Below are positions 1 through 6,074 of a stretch of 12,392 nucleotides of DNA, piece by piece. Source of the stretch: Candidatus Latescibacterota bacterium (GTDB taxonomy: Bacteria; Latescibacterota; UBA2968; UBA8231); contig JAJDYK010000010.1 in NCBI GenBank assembly GCA_022825185.1, forward strand, positions 1 to 12,392, read 5' to 3'. Every line of letters begins with the position of its first letter. The stretch's first letter is position 1. Under the pieces are notes generated by a model, which was not told the DNA's origin, did no database searches, and saw only the letters and a list, made by a program, of their open reading frames with translations. The translations under genes and the position numbers were made by a program.

Positions 1-837
1 CGGGACTGGTGGCCGCCAGCCCTCGGCTTCAACAACCTAGAGCCGCCCTTCGACGACCCGGACATGCGTTGGGCCGTAAACCACGCCATCGACCGCGAAC
101 AACTCGTGGCCATCGGCTGGCAAGGCGCGGGCGAGTACACCCTTTTGCCGTTCCCCCACTTCCCGCCGCTGATGCACTACATCGACCAAGTGCAGGACCT
201 GCTAGCAAAGTATCCCGTAGGAAAACACGACCTAGCCCAAACCACCGCTATCATGGAGCGCAAGGGCTGGAGCAAGGATGCGGAAGGTATGTGGCAGCAG
301 AACGGCGAGCGCTTGAGAATCCCCGTCGTCGTCTTTCCCTCTCTCTTCCAGGACTTCACACCCGTACTCGTCGAGCAACTGCGCCGCGCGGGTTTCGACT
401 CCTCCTTCCGCATGTTCTCCGACGCCTACACCCGCATGACTCAGGGCACGGCCCGCGCCTTTATCATGGGCAACGGCGGCTCCGTGCGCGACCCGTACTT
501 CACCCTCCGGCTCTACCACAGCCGCTACGTCCAGCCCACCGGCACGGCCACTCCGTACTTCTGGCGCTGGCGCAACGCGGATTTCGACCGCTTAGTCGAT
601 CAGATGGGCCAGACCGCGCCCGACGATCCGGCACTCGTGCCGCTCTTTCGCCAAGCTCTTGAGATCTGGCTGGCCGAATTGCCGGCCATTCCCCTGCTCC
701 AGTGGTTCCACCGCATTCCCCACAACCAAACCTATTGGAAAAACTGGCCCTCGGCCGAAAACCCCTACATGAACAGCGCCTATTGGGTGCGTTCGTTCTT
801 GATCGTGCTGTTGGGATTGGAACCGGCACAGCCTTGA
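1..837 (+). CDS. ABC transporter substrate-binding protein, family 5 (C-terminal part)
   Basis: This is the 3' end of a gene that begins before the window; the frame is open from base 1 and stops with TGA at 835-837, giving about 278 residues. The sequence resembles the C-terminal half of family-5 (peptide/nickel/oligosaccharide) extracellular solute-binding proteins. It opens with the hinge-region pattern DPDMRWAVNHAIDREQLV, followed by a repeat-poor alpha/beta lobe and a final segment in which LAELPAIPLLQWF precedes the terminal strand and tail. In the family such proteins bind the solute outside the cytoplasmic membrane and deliver it to a DppBC/OppBC-type permease. No permease or ATPase gene follows, so any partners must lie upstream or elsewhere. 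The ligand cannot be told from this part. The start codon and signal peptide are outside the window. Confidence 0.85.
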   Translation, partial: RDWWPPALGFNNLEPPFDDPDMRWAVNHAIDREQLVAIGWQGAGEYTLLPFPHFPPLMHYIDQVQDLLAKYPVGKHDLAQTTAIMERKGWSKDAEGMWQQNGERLRIPVVVFPSLFQDFTPVLVEQLRRAGFDSSFRMFSDAYTRMTQGTARAFIMGNGGSVRDPYFTLRLYHSRYVQPTGTATPYFWRWRNADFDRLVDQMGQTAPDDPALVPLFRQALEIWLAELPAIPLLQWFHRIPHNQTYWKNWPSAENPYMNSAYWVRSFLIVLLGLEPAQP

Positions 838-1219
838 GTGAGTTAGAGAAAGGTATTATTGCGATGTGTAGCAGTGACTGCCGATTACTTGTCCAGTTAG
901 GCGCGAAAAGAGGAGAAACACGTGAAGATATACGTCCTTGCAGTCGTGATAATAGGACTGGGATATGCTGTATTTCCAGACTACGCAGAGGCTACAGTAG
1001 CGTGGTCAAAATGCTCGGCATCTTATGACTCAAAGCGCTTTCGGGCAGATGTGAGTTTAGCCACTCTGAATGCCATAAATCTAGCCATTTGACAAGCCGG
1101 ACCGCGACAGGAGGCCGATACGCCAATGGCGGACTAGTCCGATTGTCCTCCTTTCACAGTCCAATAAATATTTGGGGGGCTCGCTGATTGTTGAGTTATA
1201 AAATTGCGGATGCCGTTAT
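838..1219. other. Mostly non-coding interval
   Basis: Apart from the possible small peptide gene at 922-1092, I see no coding signal on either strand. There is no clear stem-loop followed by a T run after the transporter gene at 837, nor after the antitoxin gene that ends at 1220 on the minus strand. A perfect 10-base palindrome, GGACTAGTCC, lies at 1131-1140. The interval contains more A+T than the transporter gene. Confidence 0.5.
922..1092 (+). CDS. Possible small secreted peptide, 56 residues
   Basis: A short open frame starts with GTG and is preceded by a good Shine-Dalgarno sequence, AGGAG at 911-915, six bases upstream. The product begins MKIYVLAVVIIGLGYAVF, a basic residue followed by a hydrophobic stretch, and continues to PDYAEA, where a signal peptidase could cut after residue 24. 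The remaining 32 residues (TVAWSKC...) contain one cysteine and no recognised domain. I do not recognise a family. The gene would sit 84 bases downstream of the solute-binding protein gene, on the same strand. The case for it rests only on the ribosome-binding site plus the signal-like N-terminus; it could also be a remnant of a longer exported protein or a chance frame. Confidence 0.35.
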   Translation: MKIYVLAVVIIGLGYAVFPDYAEATVAWSKCSASYDSKRFRADVSLATLNAINLAI

Positions 1220-1420
1220 TCACTCGACGTGTTGCGATAGAAGGACTCTCACTGAAGGGAGCAACGCATTGGGGATTTCCATCACCGTTTGCGTTGTGTC
1301 CTCCCAAACGGCCTCATCTTCCGCCACGGCCTCTTCCTCTGTTTGCGATTCGTAATGCTGGAGGAGACGTTGGACACGTTCCTCGTTCCAACCATCCGGA
1401 AATCTAGTCTCATTTTTCAT
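1220..1420 (-). CDS. Putative antitoxin of a two-gene toxin-antitoxin-like module
   Basis: This encodes 66 residues starting MKNETRFPDGWNEERVQRLL, with a very acidic middle (TEEEAVAEDEAVWED, residues 27-41) and a C-terminal helix containing MEIPNALLPSVRVLL. It resembles a widespread family of small conserved hypothetical proteins with the same FP.GW.EERV start. Its ATG at 1418-1420 overlaps the TGA of the upstream gene (ATGA), and GGAG lies just upstream of it, so the two are probably translationally coupled. Small size, acidity and pairing with a basic RelE/BrnT-like protein suggest it neutralises that protein, but no DNA-binding motif is evident. The antitoxin role is inferred from context. 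Confidence 0.65.
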   Translation of the reverse strand: MKNETRFPDGWNEERVQRLLQHYESQTEEEAVAEDEAVWEDTTQTVMEIPNALLPSVRVLLSQHVE

Positions 1421-1701
1421 TTTCCTCTCCTTCTCATTCGCCTCCGATATGCGGTCAGCGGTTTTCCCCTCAGTTCGTATGCAGTGATGACAAAGACATG
1501 GTCCGGCTCGGGGTCCGGCACATAGATCACTCGGACATAGCGTCCGCCACGAGTCCGTCCGATTGCAACACGCGATCCTTCTCTTCCAGTTCTATCCTCA
1601 CTAGGCGACATCAAAACATCTTCAACCTCATGCTCTTCGATGCCATGTCCATGAATGTGCGGGGAACCTGTTTCCGGGTCAACGTAAAACCTGAGATTCA
1701 T
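1417..1701 (-). CDS. DUF4258/BrnT-like small protein, putative toxin
   Basis: This encodes a 94-residue basic protein. Residues 1-30 carry a conserved beta strand and the HIHGHGIEEHEVEDVL helix; residues 40-75 carry GREGSRVAIGRTRGGRYVRVIYVPDP and VFVITAYELRGK, and the protein ends in a basic tail (YRRRMRRRGK). The pattern of an N-terminal histidine-rich turn, a helix (I.E.EVE.VL), then strands ending VITAYE is typical of the DUF4258/BrnT group, which has a RelE-like RNase fold. The ATG at 1699-1701 is the only usable start because an in-frame TAA lies two codons upstream. As in BrnT-BrnA modules, the toxin-like gene comes first and its stop overlaps the partner's start. It lies 48 bases after the FG-GAP gene on the same strand. 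Toxicity and target are not shown by sequence. Confidence 0.65.
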   Translation of the reverse strand: MNLRFYVDPETGSPHIHGHGIEEHEVEDVLMSPSEDRTGREGSRVAIGRTRGGRYVRVIYVPDPEPDHVFVITAYELRGKPLTAYRRRMRRRGK

Positions 1702-1749
1702 CGTTTAGCTTGCTCCAAGCCAATTGCGAGAATGGGTTAAAGAAAGAGG

Positions 1750-3714
1750 CTATTTGATGTACACCAGCGCCTGCCGGTACAGTTGGGAGCCGACGCGCAA
1801 ACGCGCCCAATAGACCCCGGAGGCCACCAGACGCCCTTCGCCGTTGCGGCCATCCCACCCGGCTAGGTAGCGACCCACTCCCCGGCCACTGGTCAGTTGG
1901 CGCACCAATTGGCCATCGACCCCGTAAATGGCCAAGGCATAATCCGCCTCGACCGGCAGCACGAAGGGAATTCGCGTAAAACTGTTGAACGGATTGGGGT
2001 AATTGGCCAACAAAGCGACCTTGTCGGGAGTGGTTCGTTCCACCTCTTCCACAGCCGTGGGGACCGCGCCGGGCAAATATCGGGCCAGTGCGGCACCGCT
2101 GATGATGTGGGCTTCCCCCGCGTTTTCGCGTCGATTGTCGGGCCCGTCACCGGCCATGCCGTTGGGGATGGCGTCCACCCGTCCGTCGCCATCCATATCG
2201 CCGCTGGCCCCCCAATAGGCCGAAAAATCAATCGGGTCGGGTGCTTGAATCCACACGACGGGTACTGCGGGGTCGGCCAAGTCGATCTCGTGCGGCAGAT
2301 CAGGGCCGCCGGCCAACACCGCGAAACCGCCAGCGAAGCGCCGCCTGAGCGGCCCCTCGTCGCCAGGCACACCCACGAAGAGGTCGTCGTACCCATCGCC
2401 GTGAATATCGCCGGCAGCTACGGCGTCGCCAGTAATGGCATCGGGGCGGGCACCGTAGATAACAGTAACGTCGGCCGGCGGCGCGGCCATATCCAGCCGC
2501 TGTCCGCGCCGCTGGGGACCGCCGTACACCACGTACACCTCGCCAGCGTCGGTGCGGCTATTGCCCGGACCGTCGGCCCGGTACGCACCGATGAATAGGT
2601 CTTGGATGCCGTCGCCGTCGATATCGGCCAAAACGAATTCCTCGCCCAGCCGGTCGGGCGAACCCCCTCCACCATCGGCCCCGTAAATAACGGTCAGATC
2701 GGCGGGCGGATCCCCGGCTAAATCAATGGCCGCAGGACGCTGGGGACCGCCGTACACCACGTACATTTCCCCGGCGTTTTCGCGCTGGTTTTCCGGGCCA
2801 TCCCCAGCGCCGCCAGTGCGATGATACGCATTGCGCAAGGTCCCGAAAGCCGCCGCGCCAATGGCGATGTCGTCGTACCCGTCGCCGTCATAGTCGCCAG
2901 CAGCCACGGTCGAACCAGCGTGGTCTAGAGCATCGATGCCGTAGATGATACTCAAAGGATGTTCCGCAGCCGCCAAATCGATAGTAGCGACCGAATCTAG
3001 CGGGCCATAGAGGACGTACACCCGTCCCGCCTCAACAGCCCCCGCCGCCCCCGAAGCCCGATCCGCCCCCACCACCGCATCCCGGTGGCCATCGCCGTCG
3101 ATATCCCCGGCGGTCATCCACACCCCCAAGCGGTCGTCGCGCTCAGCGCCGATAACGGTAATCAACCCCTCCGGCCAAGGTCGTTGCGCCAAATCCAAGC
3201 GCCTCCCTGCGGCCCGCAACTGAGCGATAAGTTCGGCCGAGAAAATATAGAGCTTGCCAGCGTTGGAACGATCAGGAGCATCGGCATAAAAAGCACCCAC
3301 CAAAAGATCGGCGCGGTCGTCGCCCACGAGGTCGGCCACATGGGTCTTAATACCGAAAAGGTCGCGCCGGGCCTCGCCATATAGAGTGACCACATCGCCG
3401 GAGTCGGCAGCCAAGTCCAAGCCACCCCCCAAGGGTATGGTGTCGAAGCAAATGGCCACTTCGCCGGCATTGGAGCGATCGTTGGCAGGGCCATCGCCGG
3501 CCATGGCCGAAATCACCAGATCGTCGCGCCCGTCGCCATCGAGATCGCCAGCGGTAATAGGAGTGCCGAATTCGGCATCGTTGACGTCGGGGTTGTACAC
3601 TGTGAACTGGCCCGTCTGAGCGGTATCGGCCAGATCCCACACGTGGACTATTTGGGCCGAGACCGGAATGGCCAGACAGCACAGGATCGACGACAGAGTA
3701 GCCGCGTATTTCAT
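1750..3714 (-). CDS. Secreted seven-bladed FG-GAP (integrin-alpha-like) propeller protein with C-terminal sorting domain
   Basis: This encodes 654 residues. Residues 1-20 (MKYAATLSSILCCLAIPVSA) are a signal peptide ending in the signal peptidase I pattern VSA. Seven FG-GAP repeats follow, each built around a calcium-binding D.DGDG..D loop at about residues 57, 128, 204, 274, 364, 436 and 507, and most followed by NAGEVYVVYG-type strands. Seven repeats are what a closed seven-bladed integrin-alpha-type beta-propeller needs. Loop 2 is degenerate (DLVGDDRAD) and loop 6 has histidine for the second aspartate. Residues about 572-654 form the C-terminal module (NYPNPFN..., ending VYIK) seen in T9SS cargo and FlgD-Ig-like domains, implying export beyond the outer membrane or surface attachment. 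The ATG at 3714 has GGAG seven bases upstream. Likely roles are adhesion or ligand binding; no catalytic domain is visible. Confidence 0.9.
   Translation of the reverse strand: MKYAATLSSILCCLAIPVSAQIVHVWDLADTAQTGQFTVYNPDVNDAEFGTPITAGDLDGDGRDDLVISAMAGDGPANDRSNAGEVAICFDTIPLGGGLDLAADSGDVVTLYGEARRDLFGIKTHVADLVGDDRADLLVGAFYADAPDRSNAGKLYIFSAELIAQLRAAGRRLDLAQRPWPEGLITVIGAERDDRLGVWMTAGDIDGDGHRDAVVGADRASGAAGAVEAGRVYVLYGPLDSVATIDLAAAEHPLSIIYGIDALDHAGSTVAAGDYDGDGYDDIAIGAAAFGTLRNAYHRTGGAGDGPENQRENAGEMYVVYGGPQRPAAIDLAGDPPADLTVIYGADGGGGSPDRLGEEFVLADIDGDGIQDLFIGAYRADGPGNSRTDAGEVYVVYGGPQRRGQRLDMAAPPADVTVIYGARPDAITGDAVAAGDIHGDGYDDLFVGVPGDEGPLRRRFAGGFAVLAGGPDLPHEIDLADPAVPVVWIQAPDPIDFSAYWGASGDMDGDGRVDAIPNGMAGDGPDNRRENAGEAHIISGAALARYLPGAVPTAVEEVERTTPDKVALLANYPNPFNSFTRIPFVLPVEADYALAIYGVDGQLVRQLTSGRGVGRYLAGWDGRNGEGRLVASGVYWARLRVGSQLYRQALVYIK
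2510..2765. repeat. Two identical 28-base direct repeats inside the FG-GAP gene
   Basis: Bases 2510-2537 and 2738-2765 are identical over 28 bases. On the minus strand they encode the end of blade 5 and of blade 4, respectively (the shared peptide is YVVYGGPQR). The other blades encode similar peptides with divergent codons. Identity at silent positions suggests a recent duplication or gene conversion between these two blades. Confidence 0.8.
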
Positions 3715-3770
3715 GGAAATTCTCCGCGAAAAACTTGGCGAATTATTGCATATGCCAAAGTCAAAAGTTG

Positions 3771-3792
3771 AATTGCCAAATAGTCTGTGAAT
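3771..3792. repeat. Direct repeat flanking fic, copy downstream of the gene
   Basis: This 22-base segment matches 5336-5357 at 20 of 22 positions in the same orientation; the core read on the plus strand is CCAAATAGtCTGTGAAT. It lies 19 bases beyond the fic stop codon. In the reading frame of the vapC copy, the minus strand here would encode DSQTIW, similar to the SQAIW C-terminus of VapC, so it may be a relic of a vapC 3' end. Confidence 0.7.
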
Positions 3793-3811
3793 CTGCGGTC
3801 CGTTACCGCTC

Positions 3812-5320
3812 CTATTCCGGACTCTGTGACTGCATGACGATTTTACCCATCATGCAACGACATATCGCATCGACTGTATGGTCCACTTCAGCGCCTCGAC
3901 CGTCGAGTTCCGAATAAGGGATGCGATGACCTATGGCCGTGAGGGGGTTTCCGTTAATTTCTACCTCAAACGAGAATCCTTCGCCTCCCAGTTTCCACGC
4001 AACAGATAGGTTCAAACCAAAACTACTGTTCCCCCTTCCTGTGTAATCGTTGAATCTGTATTCCTCCCTTAGCTCGATTTGCCGCTCATCACTAAGTTTG
4101 AACCCCCGCTTTACGATGTGTTCCCGTTTCGTCCGTTCCCAATCGGACACGGAGAATAGCCCACCTCCGATTGATTGATGTTGCCCGATGTATGAGACTC
4201 GGAGGTAGTCACGAAATAGTTGCGATAAGCTATCAAGCGCATTCTCCAGCTTATCGAGCGTCGAGCGAACGTTCATAAAAAAGACACTATCGAGTACTTC
4301 GAGATCGGATTTGTTCGGCTCCGGTCCTCTCTTACGTCGCACAAAGAGTTCCACTTCTTTATCCATATCATCGGGTTCGCGAAGCGATTCCCCTTTCGCA
4401 GCCCGAATCCCTAGTTCAAGCGACCATTGGACGTTTTCCAACATGAACTCGGCGAGTGGCAACATGCGCCCTACATCGGCGTTCTGAAGCCCGCTGATGT
4501 AACGATCCCGGTCTTCACTCTTGATCACGATAGGCGGCAGGTTGTTCCGAAGCAAAGCGTAGTTGGTGAGCAGCCGTGCGGTGCGCCCATTTCCGTCGTC
4601 GAATGGATGGATACGGATAAAACTCCAGTGCGATTCAGCTAGGAACAACGGCAGAGGATAGGCACTCCGATCCAGATCACGCCGAAAATCACGAGTCCAT
4701 GCCTCCATTAATGGGGGCGTTTCCTCGGGTTCAGCGAATCGGTGGAGTTCTCCGGTCGCCGTTCGCACGTGATTCGGCTGTGTCTTGTATTGGCCCGGAA
4801 CAATGCGCTTCTGCGTCGGTTGGCCATCCGGCGTCTCTGCGTAGCTCCAGAATGGCTCCTTGAGGATAATTTTGTTTAGCTGCCTTATATCGCTCTCCCC
4901 AATAACCTGTTCCTCGCCTGCGAGAGATCGCGTATAGTCGATCGCAACATCGTGCGCCTTCATCTCCTCGTAGTCCCGCATCGGATGCCCGCCAGCCGTG
5001 CGACCGTAAATAAGCAGTAGTTCTGTCTCGTGGTAGGTCAGCGTGTTACCCTCTATATGGTTGCTGTTGTAATTCCATTCGAGTCTGATTTTCCTCCAGA
5101 GTCGTTCGTCGTCAGCGCTCTTCATGCCTTCGCGCCGCTCGTGCCATTCCGCAATCGCTGCCTCCAAATCCGCTAGGCGTTCAAAGAGGTGAACGTGCTC
5201 AACGGTGAGGTTTCGGATGTCGATGCCTAGTGAGCAGGATTCGGCGATCCAGCGGGCCATTCGCTCTTTGACGCCAGCATCGGCTTCTAACGCAGAAAGC
5301 GCATCCAGCACGTCATTCAT
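3812..5320 (-). CDS. Fic-family protein (AMPylase-like) with N-terminal inhibitory motif
   Basis: This encodes 502 residues. Fic proteins transfer AMP, or sometimes another nucleotide or phosphate group, to hydroxyl groups of target proteins. The catalytic motif HPFDDGNGRTAR lies at residues 238-249 with the essential histidine H238. The N-terminal region contains SNHIEG at 86-91, matching the [S/T]xxxE[G/N] inhibitory helix of class II Fic proteins, in which the glutamate blocks productive ATP binding. A flap-like segment (QYKTQPNHVRTATGELHRF) lies around residues 177-195. Residues from about 305 to 502 are an extra C-terminal region I do not recognise. I chose the ATG at 5318-5320 because GAAGGAG (5329-5335) sits eight bases upstream; a TTG at 5344 in the same frame has no such site. 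The gene starts 17 bases after the vapC stop, so it is probably the third gene of the antitoxin-toxin operon. Its base composition contains more A+T than the flanking long genes. Confidence 0.88.
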   Translation of the reverse strand: MNDVLDALSALEADAGVKERMARWIAESCSLGIDIRNLTVEHVHLFERLADLEAAIAEWHERREGMKSADDERLWRKIRLEWNYNSNHIEGNTLTYHETELLLIYGRTAGGHPMRDYEEMKAHDVAIDYTRSLAGEEQVIGESDIRQLNKIILKEPFWSYAETPDGQPTQKRIVPGQYKTQPNHVRTATGELHRFAEPEETPPLMEAWTRDFRRDLDRSAYPLPLFLAESHWSFIRIHPFDDGNGRTARLLTNYALLRNNLPPIVIKSEDRDRYISGLQNADVGRMLPLAEFMLENVQWSLELGIRAAKGESLREPDDMDKEVELFVRRKRGPEPNKSDLEVLDSVFFMNVRSTLDKLENALDSLSQLFRDYLRVSYIGQHQSIGGGLFSVSDWERTKREHIVKRGFKLSDERQIELREEYRFNDYTGRGNSSFGLNLSVAWKLGGEGFSFEVEINGNPLTAIGHRIPYSELDGRGAEVDHTVDAICRCMMGKIVMQSQSPE

Positions 5321-5328
5321 AAATGCAT

Positions 5329-5335
5329 CTCCTTC
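5329..5335 (-). promoter_or_regulatory. Ribosome-binding site deciding the fic start
   Basis: The minus strand reads GAAGGAG here, eight bases before the ATG at 5318-5320. It lies just after the vapC stop codon (5338-5340) and supports the 502-residue form over a longer TTG-initiated form that would overlap vapC. Confidence 0.7.
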
Positions 5336-5357
5336 AATTACCAAATAGCCTGTGAAT
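5336..5357. repeat. Direct repeat flanking fic, copy at the 3' end of vapC
   Basis: This is the partner of 3771-3792, with 20 of 22 bases identical and the same orientation. This copy contains the last codons of vapC (SQAIW and stop) and ends one base before the fic ribosome-binding site. Together the two copies enclose fic and essentially nothing else. Confidence 0.75.
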
Positions 5358-5718
5358 AAAATGCGCGGATAGCGGAATCCGAGGTGACGAGCGGGCAGGC
5401 ATGCAGACTGGCCGTAGCTACAATGGTGCGGTCAGCAGGGTCGCGATGATCCCAGTCGAGTTCGAGATTTTTGATCCAAGTCTGGACGTCTATCGGGAGA
5501 ATATCGAGGCGATCAATTTGTTCCAGTTTATCGGTGAATTCCTGGATGGAAATCGGTATGGAGAGCTGTTCTTTTTTTACTTTAATACCAATTTCCCAGA
5601 TAGAGATCGAACTAAGAGCAATGCGGTCGGCGTCCGAGATCGCTTGTGCTGCGATTCGAGATAGCCTGTCTCGATTTAGCGTCCAGAATACGAGGGCCGA
5701 AGTGTCCAAGACGATCAC
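5338..5718 (-). CDS. vapC: VapC-family PIN-domain toxin
   Basis: This encodes 126 residues, the usual size of a single PIN domain. VapC toxins are Mg-dependent endoribonucleases that cut tRNA or rRNA. The acidic active-site residues are visible: D5 in IVLDTSALVFW, E42 in SISIWEIGIK, D96 in HRDPADRTIVATA and D114 in LVTSDSAIRAF. I chose the GTG at 5716-5718: it places the product start at MIVLDTSA, as in relatives, it overlaps the antitoxin stop as GTGA, and GGGGAG (5726-5731) lies seven bases upstream. An in-frame ATG at 5731-5733 would give five more residues and has no clear ribosome-binding site. The family preceded by a Phd/YefM antitoxin is well known. All catalytic residues are present, so the toxin looks functional. 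Confidence 0.9.
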   Translation of the reverse strand: MIVLDTSALVFWTLNRDRLSRIAAQAISDADRIALSSISIWEIGIKVKKEQLSIPISIQEFTDKLEQIDRLDILPIDVQTWIKNLELDWDHRDPADRTIVATASLHACPLVTSDSAIRAFYSQAIW

Positions 5719-5948
5719 GCCAGCGCTCCCCATTCGTCAGTGGTCGGCGTATTGATGTCTGCGCGATAGACGACTTTGCCCTGAATCGCTCCGAACACCT
5801 CTTCCACGGTCTTTTTTTGCGCAATCGGCTGAATGCGCAAAACAGGGCGATTGTGATCTGTGACGATCCATTCTTCGCCGGTTTCTTCAATATCGCGAAA
5901 GATGCGAAGCATATTGGCTTTCAATTTACTTTTTGAAATAGAAGGCAT
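5715..5948 (-). CDS. Phd/YefM-family antitoxin
   Basis: This encodes 77 residues. The N-terminal part (MPSISKSKLKANMLRIFRDIEETGEEWIVTDHNRPVLRIQP in outline) shows the Phd/YefM fold: a first strand and helix ending in E.TGEE.IVTD.NRPVLRI, which dimerises and binds the operator. The C-terminal third (from about residue 45) is the variable toxin-binding tail. In the family this protein neutralises the adjacent VapC toxin and represses its own promoter. The ATG at 5946-5948 has AAGGA (5954-5958) five bases upstream. It is the first gene of the operon and is followed by vapC with a 4-base overlap. The inverted repeat at 5965-6000 is the obvious candidate operator. Confidence 0.88.
   Translation of the reverse strand: MPSISKSKLKANMLRIFRDIEETGEEWIVTDHNRPVLRIQPIAQKKTVEEVFGAIQGKVVYRADINTPTTDEWGALA
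5726..5731 (-). promoter_or_regulatory. Ribosome-binding site deciding the vapC start
   Basis: GGGGAG on the minus strand lies seven bases before a GTG that overlaps the antitoxin TGA. It lies inside the antitoxin coding sequence, which suggests coupled translation of antitoxin and toxin. Confidence 0.6.
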
Positions 5949-5964
5949 TTTTTTCCTTTTTGAT

Positions 5965-6000
5965 GTATTATGACCACAGTTATGACTATGGTCATAATAC
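5965..6000. promoter_or_regulatory. Inverted-repeat operator of the phd-vapC-fic operon
   Basis: Two perfect 12-base inverted arms, GTATTATGACCA (5965-5976) and TGGTCATAATAC (5989-6000), enclose a 12-base centre that itself contains another TTATGAC (5980-5986). The upstream arm, as read by the operon, contains the promoter -10 hexamer. This arrangement fits autorepression by a Phd-type antitoxin dimer pair. Which protein binds is inferred. Confidence 0.75.
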
Positions 6001-6021
6001 GCAAAATTATTTTGTTGTCAA
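5994..6021 (-). promoter_or_regulatory. Sigma-70-type promoter of the phd-vapC-fic operon
   Basis: Reading the minus strand, a consensus TTGACA (-35, at 6016-6021) is followed after 16 bases by TATTAT (-10, at 5994-5999). Transcription would start around 5987, leaving a leader of roughly 40 bases before the antitoxin ATG. The -10 lies inside one arm of the inverted repeat. Confidence 0.7.
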
Positions 6022-6074
6022 GGGATTACTTGTATTGCGAGACGCGACCCCACGATTCGCCGCAAAGATATGGT

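Noticed and set aside
9..662. Long plus-strand frame in another register over the transporter gene
   Set aside because: The product is rich in R, H and P and has no family pattern; it is a shadow of the solute-binding protein frame.
1131..1140. Palindrome GGACTAGTCC as an operator
   Set aside because: It is not near a promoter or a gene start and occurs once; a 10-base palindrome alone is weak evidence.
1747..1756. Third, inverted copy of the fic-flanking repeat at the FG-GAP stop codon
   Set aside because: Only ten bases match (AGGCTATTTG), which can occur by chance in a window of this size.
3795..3809. Stem-loop GCGGT/ACCGC after the fic stop as a terminator
   Set aside because: The stem has only five pairs and no T run follows on the minus strand.
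5321..5344. Longer Fic protein starting with TTG at 5344
   Set aside because: It has no ribosome-binding site and would overlap the vapC stop; GAAGGAG points to the ATG at 5318-5320.
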